64,000 nucleotides of DNA from Arachis hypogaea (Eukaryota > Streptophyta > Magnoliopsida > Fabales > Fabaceae), in the NCBI RefSeq assembly GCF_003086295.3, contig NC_092051.1, forward strand, positions 75,393,772 through 75,457,771, given 5' to 3'. The translations under genes were made by a program, and so were the position numbers. The notes beneath the pieces are model-generated. The model saw only the letters and a program-made list of their open reading frames with translations. It ran no database searches and was not told where the DNA came from. This document shows positions 20,273 to 31,767 of the stretch, piece by piece (within the stretch, counting starts at the first letter, position 1; each line of letters begins with the position of its first letter).

Positions 20273-22203
20273 TAGACCATCTCGAGGCATCGGATGGAGG
20301 CCCAACTGTTTGAATGTAGTTGTGACAACGCCACATCACATCGGTTCAGTAGCGCCATTTGGAAAGGAGAAAAGGGTATGCGAACCTCCAAGCTGGTGAA
20401 CATGGCTTTGTACAACCACATCCATTCAGCAACCCGGGGAGTGTTTAAGTTAAGGCGGCATATTCGTTCCCAGTCCCTGGGAACAAATACGTCGTAATTA
20501 TCCTCCTCGGGACCCCCTCTACACAGTTGGTCATTTTGGCAGAATTGATAAACCCCAATTTCGTTGTTCATCTTGTGCTTATTTTAGGGGATTTTACCAC
20601 CTTTTCCCATATTTATTCAATGAAATAGCATGGTTTTGTAATTCTCCCTTGAATTGTGCTTAAGTGTAAAAACATGCTTTTTAGGCCCTTAAATTGGTGA
20701 CTTTAACTCACTTTAATTCTATTCAATGCCTTGATGTGTTTGTTGAGTGATTTCAGGTTCATAAGGCAAGTATTGGATGGAAGAAATGAGGAGAAAAGTA
20801 TACAAAGTGGAGAATGCATGAAGAAACAAGGATTGGGGATGCATCGATGGGCGCACACACGTACAAGGCGCGCACGCGCATAAGTGATTTCACATAGAGA
20901 CACGCACGCGTATATGCCGCGTACGCGCGGATGAAGAAATAGCCAGTCGACGCAGACGCGCACATGGCGCGTACGCGCCAAAACTCTCACGTGACCCACT
21001 TAAAGGCAAAACGCCAGGGGCAATTTCTGAGCTACCCAGGCCCAAATCCAACTTGTTTCTGAGTGTATTTCATGCAGAATTGAAGTCCAAGCAAAGGGGG
21101 AGCAATTAGTTAGTCAACATGAGCCTTTAGTTAGCTTTCTAGAGAGAGAAGCTCCTTTTTCTCTCTAGAATTAGGTTAGGATTAGGTTAGATTATTTTGG
21201 ATCTTGAATTAATTACTTGATTTCATCTTGTTTCCTTTACAATTTCTCAATTCTACATCTTGATTTCCTTAGTTGCAATGTTAATTTCTCATTTTGCCCT
21301 CATGTATGTTGATGAACATTGTTAGATCTAATTTCCTTTTAATGCAATTTCATGTTTCTATGTTTCTTTTATGTGATCTTGCTTGCTATTCTTGACTTCC
21401 TACTTATGAAAGTTATGGGTCTCTTTAATTTTAGCATTTTGTGATGTTTACTTTTATTGCACATTAGGTGTTTGATATAATGCTTCCTAAAGTTTTTGAG
21501 TAGTTCTCTTGACCCTTGGCCTAGGCTAAGGGGATTGAGTGATCTTGAGTCCTTTGGCTTCATTGAATTGGTAATTCTAGAACCCTTAGGGATCAATTTG
21601 ATAACCATTGACTCTAGCCTACTACTAAGTTAATTGGTAGCTAGGTTGGGACTTATGGATTGATGTTGATCAAGCCATTTGACGTACTCCAAGCCTAGGA
21701 GTAGACATTACGTACTTAAGGCTTTAATGAGTAGACCTAATGAGCTCAGTTCCGCATAATTATCATTGTTTGAATTGTTGACAAGGATAGTGATCTCAAT
21801 TACCTAAGTCTTAGCCAAGAGTTCTTTATCTTGCTTCTTTTAATTACTTCCTTGATGTACGCATTTTGTCATTTAAATTTTTCTTATTTAATTTCTTGCC
21901 CTCTTATTAATCAAACCCCCCTTACATTCTCATAGCCAATAATTGACCACTTCATTACTATCATCGTGAGACGACCCGGAGTCTAAATACTTCGGTTAAT
22001 TCTTATTTGGGGTTTGTACATGTGACAAAACCATATTTTAATTTGATGTCAGAGTTGTTTGTTGGTTTGGGGCTATGCTTACAACGAAGTAATCCCCTTC
22101 TATAAGAAGAAAATCTAGACCATCGAGCAAATTCTCATACTATCAGGAACTCTGTGAGCTCTTCTACAGTTATTCGCGAAGGAGTGTCCTTCACGTCTGA
22201 CAT
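20273..22203 (-). pseudogene. R4: split fragment of a gypsy-type transposase-like ORF
   Basis: The N-terminal piece reads from ATG at 22203 (MSDVKDTPSRITVEELTEF) down to about 22140. LTR R5 then intervenes, and the frame resumes at 20571 with MNNEIGVYQFC and continues to 20273, where R3 cuts it. Words VFVPRDWERICRLNL, RIPFSPFQMALLNRC and LSQLHSNSWASIRC resemble the domain called 'Transposase (putative) gypsy type' (PF04195 by recollection). Such ORFs occur in plant Tat-lineage elements and here also in R7 and R9. R4 keeps Gln in LSQLHSNSW where R7 and R9 have a stop codon. Confidence 0.6.
20574..22137 (+). repeat. R5: solo or truncated LTR with CGCGCACGCGC words
   Basis: Starts TGTGCTTATTTTAGG and ends near AAATTCTCA; the right end is uncertain by about 10 bases and I found no convincing target duplication. 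It interrupts the R4 ORF. At 20721-20757 it has ATTCAATGCCTTGATGTG and AGTGATTTCAGG, nearly shared with the LTRs of R6 and R11. GC-rich words (GGCGCGCACGCGC, GCGTACGCGC) occupy 20845-20985. Confidence 0.65.
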
Positions 22204-23147
22204 GACTCACGCGTACCGATCCACCGGGGCCCTCGCCATGGGACTCTGTGCCATACCTACAGGGGGTACCTCTCGGTCAATAAGATCGGGAGCTCGGGAA
22301 AAGGGAAACCCGGAACTAATTCTACAAGTTGCAGGAAGCATATCTACAGTTATGTAAGGGGTGAAAAAACAAAAATCTAATGGTAACCCTTCTAGAACCT
22401 AACTAACAGTGGAGCAATCCAAAAAACACACATGCATGGCCTAAAAGCTACGAAAAATAAGCAACAACAAGCAACTATACGCATTCGAAGCAGAAAAAAG
22501 GCAATGACAATGTAAGGTTCATCCACCAGAAGGAAGGAAAAGATGAGACTTACCAGGAAATGATGAGCGAAGATTTAGTAGAAAGAAGCCTTGATCAAAC
22601 AAGAGCAGATTGAAGCTCCTAAACTCAGAGAATCAGAAAGAAGTTGCAAAAAGGAGGAAAGAGTAATGAGAAAAAGGAGAGTGTTTTGAAGCGCAAGTAG
22701 GGGGAGACACAAAACTGAAGCGTAACTGATAATTTAGTAATGCGAAAGGCAAGAGCAGAGTGGACATTTCGCCAAGCGTTTAAATCAGCAGTTAAGAGCA
22801 TTAAATGCCCATCACAAAGAATGAGGAGATGAATGATATTCCCCTGAAACGGCGATACCCCTTTGCGCGTTGGGGGCACGCCCCTATCACGAGCAGCCGA
22901 CCCAGTGACGGTGTAACCTAAGGTAGCTAGAACGCGCCAAAAACGGTGCTCATGACCCTAGCTTGCGCATTGGGGGCCGTGTTCCGACCCGGCCCAGCTG
23001 GCATAATGCTCCGGCCCGAGCGGCTGACCCGACGAGCACGTGACGCCCGAACCGCAAGTAATACTCGTACACCTCCACTCTTCCAGCCAGCCACACGATA
23101 GCTGGGAGGGAAAATTTCCCAGAAGGCAAGTCTGTCCTGTGGGACCC
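22204..23147 (-). other. R4 flank: 5' region of the transposase-like ORF and possible LTR sequence
   Basis: Upstream of the R4 ATG. On the minus strand TGGTAAGT near 22548-22555 is a good splice donor, which would fit a leader intron like those inferred for R7 and R9. The part 22800-23147 is GC-rich and may be LTR sequence, but no boundary is visible. Frames at 22927-23212 overlap in three phases and look accidental. R6 inserts at 23148. Confidence 0.35.
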
Positions 23148-24718
23148 TGATGAGTCCATATTTTTCCATGTATTTTGGCTTGATTTGAATGGATTCTAGC
23201 ACATGAACTCACAAGTAATCACCAAAATAGCATGCTTTTGTGTTTGATCCCCAATTTGATTATAAATATGAAAACATGCATTTTAATGCTTAGATTAGTG
23301 ATTTTTAATTCCACTTTTAGGTCATTCGATGCCGTGATATGATTTGTGAGTGATTTCAGGCCTTAGAGGCAAGAATGGATGGCTAAAAATTGAAGAAAGC
23401 ATGTACAAGGGAGAAAACATGAAGAAAACAAGGAAAGCACACACAGTGAAGTGTGCGTGTGCACAAGCACCTGTGCGTACGCATAGGTTAACTTTCAGCC
23501 GAGTGTGTGGATGCACACGTTTGTGTATCCGCACAGGTCCCTGCATGTGATTGCATTAATGAAACACGTGCTACGCGAATTTGGAGGCCCTTGGCTCATT
23601 TTTGGAAGTCTGAAATGCTGAATGGGAGTGCTATATAAAGGAGAATTCAACATTATGAAGGATAAGGATGCATTATGAAGAGCTCACTTAGACAATTTTA
23701 GGGAGTAACTAGGAGTAGGAGTAGTAGTAGTGTAGCTTTTCTCTCTTAGGGTTTCATTTTTATTTCCATTTCTATTGTAGCATTTTATAGCAAGCCTTGA
23801 TTTTGGATTTTGCTTCTTTAATTGTAAGTACTCTCAATTTCATCTTTAATTATAGCACTTTTACTTTCATTCCCTTTTGGTTCAGGTTACTTGTTCATAC
23901 TTGTAATTTTGTGTTCTTGAAGTTTTGATCAATGAATTTTTTGTTTCTTGCCTCCTTTATGTTTTATTGCTTGTTTATATTTGGTTTTGTTGATAGTTAG
24001 TTATAGTTTTCTATTTTACTTTGCAATTTTCCATGATTTACTTTTATGCACACAAGCTGTTTGTGAAAATGCCAACTTTAGATTTTGAGTAGATTTTCAC
24101 ACCTTGGCTTGAGAATTGAGTTCCTAGGATACTAGAGTCATAATGTCCAACATTTAATGGCAATTCCTGGGTAGTTAGTTGACTCTTGTTTCCATTGACA
24201 CTAGCCTTTTTTCAACCAATTCGGTAAGTTGGTTAGGACTTATGGATTAAGGTCAATTATGCTTTCTTGACTTATCCCTTAATGTTGGGGTTAACTAGGC
24301 GAGATTGACTCATGGTAATTACCATAGTTGTGGTTATGGCAATGATAGGATCCCTTAGAACCTCATTCCCAAGTCAAGGCTCTTTTATTACATTCATAGC
24401 ATTTTCGTTAATTTTGATCTCATTTTCTTGTTGCTTACATTACATACAGTTTTGCTCATCTCTTAGTTCTTTCATTGCTTAGTTCTTTCAATATTTCATT
24501 TCTTGATTTAAAAAACCCTCTTTGTCCTCACAACCGAAAGCGTATAACACTTCGATTTCATTCCTAGGGAGAACGACCCGGGAGCTAAATCCTCTCGGTT
24601 ATTTTGTTTTGAGTTTATTATTTGATTGATGATCAATTGTTGGGTTTGAACTATACCTACAACATCAAATCCTATTTTTAGTGTGAAAATCCAAACCCGT
24701 GCAATTGGTCGTTCGTCA
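23148..24718 (+). repeat. R6 5' LTR, 1571 bp
   Basis: Starts TGATGAGTCCATATTT and ends GGTCGTTCGTCA, directly before a PBS. TATATAAA at 23632-23639 is a good TATA box. ATTCGATGCCGTGATATG and GTGATTTCAGG near 23322-23360 match R5 and R11. GC-rich words based on GTGTGCGTGTGCAC and GTGCGTACGC occupy 23440-23550. Confidence 0.85.
23632..23639 (+). promoter_or_regulatory. TATA box of the R6 5' LTR
   Basis: TATATAAA in GTGCTATATAAAGGAG, in the LTR that precedes the PBS and ORF1, downstream of the GC-rich words. Confidence 0.6.
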
Positions 24719-24722
24719 AATT

Positions 24723-24740
24723 TGGCGCCGTTGCCGGGGA
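24723..24740 (+). other. R6 primer-binding site, tRNA-Asp type
   Basis: TGGCGCCGTTGCCGGGGA, an exact match to the complement of the tRNA-Asp 3' end as I know it, four bases (AATT) after the LTR end. Confidence 0.9.
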
Positions 24741-24854
24741 CTGCAATCGGTGTTATATCTTTTGGTTGATGTAAATATGTTAATAGTGTAAATAGCACTT
24801 TTTGGTTGTTCCATTTCCTATTTTTCTTGATGACTTTTTCACACCATCACCACA

Positions 24855-25700
24855 ATGCACCCTAATGGAACCCAAACACTTACCTTCCTAATCACCAATC
24901 TTACACACCGTCCCCTCACTACACACAAAGCCAAAACCCTTTCCCTCATGAGTTTGATTGTCAACCTTCATCACCTCAATCTTCATCTTTATATATGGAT
25001 CAAGCCACAGAAGAAGTACTTTTCATGCTCAATCAAGAACAACAAGAGTTCCGGAAGAAGCAAGAGCAAGTCAAGTCTACCTTAGCAAAAGCTGTGGATC
25101 ATCTAGCTTCACTGCGTTCATGCCATAAGCAAGAAATTCTAGCGGATGAATGTGTGAGACCAAGTGAAAAGTGTGAAGTGAAAGAAGAATTACAAAATCA
25201 AGAAGAAGACGTCAAGTCACAACATGAAGTACAACAGGAGATAAATGAAGAGTTGGTAGGAATTGATCAAGAGGATTCCGTCATTCAAGATTTTTTGTCC
25301 AACTTGGGTAATTCCTTCTATGACCTTCATAAACCTCCAATATTAGATTTCGAAGGAGATGTTGATGTGGACTTCACACAACCTCCAATTTATGACTTCA
25401 GTGATGATGAAGAAGATTCAAACGAGGTTGAGGAAGATTTTAGTTGCCAAGAGGTAAAAGCATTTGTACAAGAGTGAATTGAGTGGGTGAAGAATTCTCT
25501 AACAAGCTTTCTAGCCCCACATCAATATGCCGTTTTAGAAACGGATGGTCAACTTTGAACCTTTCTTGGAGTAGTGGATGGTGAAGAGAAGAATGTAATT
25601 GGCAAAGTAATGGAAAGTTTATCAAAGGAGCCAATCCAACATTTAGAACTCAGTTATGGTGCAAGAGTCAATTTAGTGGATTCCGGGTAGTGCACAAGTG
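24855..25700 (+). pseudogene. R6 ORF1, acidic coiled-coil-like protein of unknown function, broken
   Basis: The likely start is ATG at 24855 (MHPNGTQT); a one-base shift near 24880 leads into the frame of 24866-25477. After a Pro/Gln/Ser-rich stretch comes EVLFMLNQEQQEFRKKQEQV, a probable coiled coil, then a very acidic region (DFSDDEEDSNEVEEDF). A TGA at 25475-25477 ends the open part, but the same frame stays readable to about 25690 with further stops. I do not recognise a family; it lies where gag would be. It could be a highly diverged Gag or a captured sequence. Confidence 0.45.
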
Positions 25701-27908
25701 TTCTAATGGTGATTTAAGGCATTGTTCATTCAAGTGCAAGAATGAAGATCAAGAAAAGGATGAACAAAAGACTAGAGTATGGGATCCGGGCATTAATTCC
25801 AAGAGTCAACAAAGTTGGATCCTGATTGCTAGCTTGAAATATCTCATGAGTTTGATGCAATCTAATTGGGACCTCGGAGGTCGAATCAATAGCAAACTTG
25901 GTTGGAGATTCAAGGAGGAGTGGAAGCATAAGCCGCCCTAACAGGGATCTCCTCACCAAGTCCAACTAAGGACTATAAACCAAAGTGCTAGGTGGGAGAC
26001 ACCCCACCATGGTAATATCCATCTAACTTTCTCTCTTTTACCTTTTGTTTTGTGAATAATTGGCCATATTGCTTGGTTTGTTGGATTTATTTTGACGTTT
26101 GTTAAGTAACTTTAGTGAAATAATGTGCTTTTGGGACTTTTATGAGGTTTTGGGACATGAAAACCTATTTTGGGTGTCAAGTTTGGTGCCTTAGAGCCAA
26201 AATTTTTGTTGCAGGAACAGAGACCTATGCGTCCACACAGCCTTGTGTGCACGCACAGTTCCCCTGTTTTCCCGCACCTGTGCACGCGCCTCAAATGACA
26301 TCCCTTTTTCCATCTGCTTCTCCTCCTCTTTTCTCTAAACACCAACACCCATCAACCCTGCAACCACCAACCACCGCCACCGCCGGTGACCGCGCACCAC
26401 TACGCCGCCGTTGCCCCTCTCTCTCTCCACTTTCCTTCTTCTCTCGCATCTACATTTCCCCTTCTCTCTTCCGTGTCCCGCCTGAACCCCTCTGTGCCAC
26501 AGCCCTAAGTCGCACTTCCAAGTTCCGGCGAGCAACCACCTACAGCGGCGGACCCCTGCGCGTCGCGACCGCGCACCTCCCTCCTTCTCCGATCATCCCT
26601 TTCCCCTTCCTTCCTTCTGCATTACAGGTTTCACCCCCTGTTCCCCTGCTCACGCTCCATTTCTACTGCTTTATTTTACATGTTTTTCATTCTATCTTTA
26701 ATTTTGTTTTAGTCACTAGGTGGCCTTAGGTTAGATGACTTCTGTTTCGGATTGAATGTTGTTGATGCTGGCTGGGTCTTTTGGATTTTTTTCTGGGACT
26801 GCATGCTGTTCTGACTGAACTATGAATGCTGCCATGTATGCTGAACTATATTCTGCACATAACCTACACGTATTATGCTTGTTAATATGCTTGAATGGAA
26901 TTTTTTATTCAATTCCTTCGCCTGATTACCTTCAATTTGAAATTTCTTCCATTCCACATTGTTCATTTCGTACTTGTACAATATTCTGTTGAATGTAAAT
27001 ACTGCTTGAGATCGAATGGTTTATGCACCCTGTGTTTGAGTTGGAATACCAATTTGGAATTAAAATTTTCAACTATGTTTCTTCTGTTTGGTGTTCATTG
27101 TCCCTGTGCATATCATACTTCACTTGATGATTTGCTGGCTAAGCACTTAGTTGTTAATTTTTGCTAAGACATCAAACTGAACCTGAATTTTGCAGCTGGG
27201 TACATTACCAGGCTGAAACTCATTCTGTTTGATGCATTTGAAAGTGCATTGCATGCTGATTTACTGCATTATGTACTGACTGCCATGCCTTTTTGTTTTG
27301 ACACCAAACTAGCTTGAAACTTATACATCTTGAAATCTGTTTGGTGCCTTTTGCAGCAGTACATACAATGTTTGTTTACGTGAATTGACTAATTGCTTAC
27401 TCATGTGTTCTTGAACATATATGATCATGTACAATTACTTGTCCTTTGTAAATCTTTTTGAGAAATGAAACTTGATTTCAATTGACATTGCTTTTGGGAA
27501 CAAGAATTGGCTATGTGACCATTCGACTATTTTTATTCCGTTAATAATCAGGTGATTTAAATTGCCAAGTTGATTATTGCCGTTTATGCATAAGTTTTGA
27601 TAACACTTTGGATTCAAATGCAACAGGGCAATAATCACTTTCTTCCAATTCAAAATTCACTTACATAATGCACCTAAGACATATATATGCTTTCATTGGT
27701 TGTTCACTCATTCAATTGCTACTTAGGTTGCTTGATCTTGGGGAAACACATATCTTTTGAACATTTCATTGCTTTGTATATGTGTTCCCTTGATTGAGCA
27801 TTTGATTACCTTAATTGGCTCTTACTGGAATTGGTTGATTATATCCTTCTTCTTCCTGTGATTTTTATCTGTTCTCTTGAGTTGTATTCTGTTTTTGTCT
27901 TTTTCAGG
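25701..27908 (+). other. R6 internal non-coding region with gene-like leader for ORF2
   Basis: Contains GGTGGGAGACACCCCACCA near 25992, a stem-capable phrase analogous to the GGGAGGCAACC phrase after gag in R2. It then holds GC-rich words (26230-26290), a CT- and C-rich stretch (26300-26660) like a plant 5' leader, and about 1.2 kb of T-rich intron-like sequence. The end GTCTTTTTCAG|G at 27898-27908 is a good splice acceptor directly before the ORF2 ATG. Confidence 0.45.
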
Positions 27909-28626
27909 ATGACTCGCAAGGGAAAGAGAAAGCCAATCCTTTGGCTCGCTCTCTTCCCGCGCCTCCAAGTACCTTACCAGATACATTTATCAATTCAGAA
28001 GCCCAAGAACAATACAAAAAAATAGAAAATAAAGCCTTTCACTATGAGCGAAAGCTAAACTTGCCTGAGAAATATGCGGACCAAGTTTTGAACAGATTAA
28101 ACTTTTACCATTGAAAATTCGTAAAATTCGATCCAGTGGAAGTTAATGAACACCAGGTCATGGAATTTTACGCGAATCTCCTAAAGAGGGATGTCCCAAC
28201 TATTTTTCTCAGAGGTGTCACTCTGGACACCTCTGATACTGCATTAGAGGCCCTATTAGACATTCCGCATATTCCTCCGGCTCGTGATGCTTACATTCAG
28301 ATAATGAAGGATTTTGTTATCGGGCAAGCTGTCATTGGATGTCGTTCTGAGGAAGATTGGCACATCTGAGGCCAATTGGGAGTACAGCAGGGGAGAAAAT
28401 GCGACCCCGCAGAGCATTGTGTGCACTGATCTTAATCCGGAGGTAAGGATCTGGCAGCAGATCATTACCGACTACATTCTTCCTAGCACTCATGCCACGC
28501 ACATCAGAGTTCATGTTGCAGTTTTGCTGTGGGCTATTTTAGAGGGGAAGAGGATATCTGTTCTTCCCCTTATCAAAGAGTCGATGTGGAAGGTGAACCA
28601 GTAGCAGAAATACAACATTCACTTCC
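27909..28626 (+). pseudogene. R6 ORF2 (putative plant transposon protein family), broken and truncated by R7
   Basis: Starts MTRKGK at 27909. A one-base shift within the first ten codons, a TGA near 28112 and another shift near 28345 break it. Readable words are NEHQVMEFYANLLKRDVP, SDTALEALLDIPHIP and WQQIITDYILPSTHATHIRV, aligning with the R2 ORF2 words EFYANAW, LVLNLP and FIQRSIIPTSN. The R7 LTR follows at 28627 with the C-terminal part missing. Confidence 0.65.
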
Positions 28627-29135
28627 TGTTCCGAGGGTTACTTGAAACTGAAGGTCGATCTCGGATGAGATCTGCTGTGGTGACCAGAGTTGTCATGTCC
28701 GATTTGTTGGCCTTGGTGGTGCTGGAGATGCTACTGATCCTTCGTCACCGGAGGGTGGTGGTACATGCAAGATACTCCGATGCTTAAGTTAGCATGGGCT
28801 TTAAGCAGGTTTATGTGTAGAATCAGAGTATGAGTTATACCTAGGTGCTCCAGTGTATTTATAATAGTGTGGGTTGACCTTCTTAGATAAGATAAGTTAG
28901 TTATCTTATCTTATCTTTTGGTGAAGTCATCTTATCTTTAGGGGGACCACCTTTATCTTTCTAGGCTTTGGCTGCATTTAGATTGGGCTGTGTCCCTTCG
29001 TTTGGGCCGGCTTGGGCTTCTTATATTGATTTGGCCGAACTCTTTCAAAGAAGAGATCGGAGGTCCTGACCTGAAGAGGTCGATCGCTTTTTCTTTAATT
29101 AGTCCGGGTCGAATAGCTCGACCCAGGGTATGAAC
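28627..29135 (-). repeat. R7 3' LTR, 509 bp
   Basis: Plus-strand ends TGTTCCGAGGG and GGGTATGAACA give TGTTC/GAACA inverted termini. The minus strand has TATAAATA at 28856-28863 and, just upstream in that sense, a perfect palindrome of GATAAG boxes at 28886-28910. The adjacent PPT candidate, read on the minus strand, is AAGTAGGGTAC. R9 has matching LTRs. Confidence 0.85.
28886..28910. promoter_or_regulatory. GATAAGATAA palindrome in R7 LTR
   Basis: GATAAGATAA-GTTAG-TTATCTTATC, a perfect 10-bp inverted repeat holding four GATAAG-type boxes, about 22 bp upstream of the minus-strand TATA box. GATAAG is the plant I-box. R9 LTRs keep it at 34774-34798 and 62356-62380, with GCTAG as loop. Confidence 0.55.
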
Positions 29136-31767
29136 AGTACCCTACTTGAGCTCGATTTTACCTTTAAGGTCGCGTCTTCAGACTTCAATCTTTCGGAGAA
29201 GTCGAGCTCGAGCATTTAGCCTTTTGTTGATCTTCGTATAACTCCTGCTGGTCTCCTTTGAATACGGAGCGTTTTTTCTTTTTTCATGTTTAATTACTAT
29301 GCGCGTTGTGCTTCCTTGGGAACGTGCGAGGTTTTAAATGCTCATTAACTCCCCTTTTTCCATTTCCCTTCTTTCCCTCTTTTCCTTTTACTTTGAATTT
29401 TGAAGTCTCATCTTTCAGTTTCTTTCTTCCTTTTTTTTCGCTTTTGCTTTATAGCTTCACTTTGTTTCTCTCGACCCTCTGTCTTTGCATTTTCCATTCT
29501 TCCTCTCTTGGTGTTTCTTCGTTGCTGTTTCCTCTGGATCCTTCCCTCACGCTCGTCTCTTCTTCCTCTACAGGTTGGTACTTTCTCTTCCTTTTTTATT
29601 ATTTTTGTTTAGTCATTTTTTTGTATGTCTCAGCTGTTGCATGTTGGTGCACGAAATTGTGATCTCAATGGCGCCAAAAACATGGTATGCACTATCATAA
29701 TCTCAATTCTTCTTCACAACTTCGCACAACTAACCAGCAAGTGCACCTGAGATTGTGGGCTTGAAGCAAGCTATGGTCATCCTTGTAAATCTCAATCAGG
29801 CGGATTCAAATGATTATGGGATTTTGATAATTAAAATATAAATAAAATATAAAATATGATAGAGATACTTATGCAATTCATTGGTAGGAATTTCAGATAA
29901 GCGTATGGAGATGCTTTGTTCCTTCTGAATTTCTGCTTTCCTACTGCCTTCATCCAATCATTCATACTCCTTTCCATGGCAAGCTCCATGTTGGGGATCA
30001 CCGTTGTCAGTGGCTACCGTCCGTCCTCTCAGTGAAAATGGAACAAATGTGCTATCACCACACAGCTAATCATCTGTTGGTTCTCAATCATGTTGGAATA
30101 GGATCCGTTGATCCTTTTGCGTCTGTCACTACGCCCAACACTCTTGAGTTTAAAGCTCGTCACAGTCATCCTTTCCCAGATCCTACTCAGAATACCACAG
30201 ACAAGTTTTAGACTTTCCGAATCTCAGGAATGGTCGCCAATAATTCTAGCTTATACCACGAAGACTCTGATCTGAACCAGGAGCCCAATAGATAAACGCC
30301 AAGCTATTGCAGATAGAACGGAAGTGGTTGTCAGGCACGCATTCATAGGTGAGAATGATGATGAGTGTCACGGATCATCACATTCATCAGGTTGAAATGC
30401 GAGTGAATATCTTGGAATAAGAATAAGCTTGAATTGAATAGAAAAACAATAGTACTTTACATTAATTCATGAGGAACAACAGTGCTCCACACCTTAATCT
30501 ATGTGGTGTAGAAACTCCACTATTGAAAATACATAAGTGATAAAGGTACAGGCATGACCGAATGCCCAGCCCCCTAAACGTGATCTCTGAATATAAAATT
30601 ATCCAAAAGATTATCAAAAGATGTGAAATGAATCACTAAAGTTAATTTTTATACTAAACTAGTAACTAGGGTTTACAGAAATGAGTAAATGATGCAGAAA
30701 TCCACTTTCGGGGTCCACTTGGTGTTTCCTTGGGCTGAGCATTGAGCTTTACACGTGTAGAGACTTCTCTTGGAGTTAAACGCCAGGTTGTAGCCTATTT
30801 CTGGCGTTTAACTCTGATTTGCAACCTGTTTCTGACGTTTAACTTCAGAATAGGGCAGGAAGTTGGCGTTTGACGCTAGTTTGCGTCGTCAAAACTTAGA
30901 AAAAGTATGAACTATTATATAATTCTGGAAAGCCCTGGATGTCTACTTTCCAACGCAATTAAGAGCGTGCCAATTGGATTTCTATAGCTCCAGAAAATCC
31001 ACTTTGAGTGCAGGGAGGTCAGAATCCAACAGCATCTGTAGTCCTTCTTCAGCCTCTAAATTAGATTTTTGCTCAAGTCCCTCAATTTTAGCCAGAAATT
31101 ACCTGAAATCACAAAAAAACACATAAACTCATAGTGAAGTCAAGAAATGTGATTTTTATTTAAAAACTAACTAAATCATGCTAAAAACTACTTAAAACAA
31201 TGCCAAAAAGCGTATAAATTATCCGCTCATCACATGTGCTTTGTCTTGAGAGTCTTTGACCTTTTCGAGGAATAAATGATGGTTATCTGAAAAAGCTTGC
31301 ATCTTTTGTGGTGATCCCTGTATTTCCTTTGCTATGATGTGTGCCTGGCTGATTTTTGCTTTGCTAGGGTTTTATTAGGGCCGTTCCTGCATCTTTCATT
31401 TCTGCGTGTTTTCATTTATGGGTTTACTCCTTTGTTTTGAACCATCTTGGTGAAGAAAGATTGTAGTCTTGATGGTCCTTATTGATGATGATGAAATTTC
31501 TTACTGCTTTGTGATGTTACTAGAAGAGGATTGTTTGTGAGATGGTTAGGGCGTAGACCGTTGGTTTCCTTCTTTTTTGGTTCCTGCCTTGTTACTGCCT
31601 CCAAAGGGTGCCCCTGGATTTTAGTGTGAATCATGGGTTTTCCCTTTTGCTACCGTGTCTGATACTTGTCATTCATACATTGTTGTCCGAATTGTTTTCA
31701 TATTTGTCTGAGTTGTGTGGTAGTAACCCATCTTTTCTTTGTTTCTTCCTGTAGGAATAGTTGGCCT
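29136..31767 (+). other. R7 leader of the antisense ORF with predicted intron; holds solo LTR R8
   Basis: 29340-29572 is CT-rich, like a plant 5' leader, and ends CTCTACAG|GTTGGTACT near 29572, a possible splice donor. CTTCCTGTAG|GAATAG near 31753 is a good acceptor 14 bases before the ORF ATG. Without R8 and its duplication the predicted intron would be about 590 bases. R9 shows the same arrangement near 35490 and 36133. Confidence 0.45.
29645..31232 (-). repeat. R8: solo FIDEL-like LTR with target duplication CATGT
   Basis: 1588 bp between CATGT at 29640-29644 and CATGT at 31233-31237. Minus-strand termini are TGATGAGCGG and TTCGTGCACCA. No internal sequence remains, so it arose by LTR-LTR recombination. 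GCGTTTAAC-type words lie at about 30775-30880. Near its U5 end it contains TGGCGCCA (29669-29676) between two related copies of the LTR end, a probable fossil PBS. The U5 stem-loop found in R2, R10 and R12 is missing. Confidence 0.93.

Larger units (their letters stand above)
23148..28626 (+). mobile_element. R6: 5' part of an LTR retrotransposon (LTR, PBS, two decayed ORFs), cut by R7
   Basis: Plus-strand order: 5' LTR, PBS, decayed ORF1, long non-coding region with gene-like leader features, decayed ORF2. No Gag, protease or pol domain is recognisable, so this is a non-autonomous element. R7 interrupts ORF2 at 28627; the 3' LTR should lie beyond R7, outside the window. Confidence 0.75.

Noticed and set aside
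22927..23212. Three overlapping minus-strand frames in GC-rich DNA
   Set aside because: They overlap in three phases, have no known motif, and GC-rich sequence has few stops.
24723..24740. Possible tRNA-Asp gene fragments at GGCGCCGTTGCCGGGGA sites
   Set aside because: Only the 18 bases complementary to the tRNA 3' end are present, next to LTR ends; these are primer-binding sites.
26142..26729. 195-codon Pro/Ser/Arg-rich plus-strand frame
   Set aside because: It is in the C-rich leader-like part of R6, has no domain, and its base bias gives open frames on both strands (26335-26535 minus).
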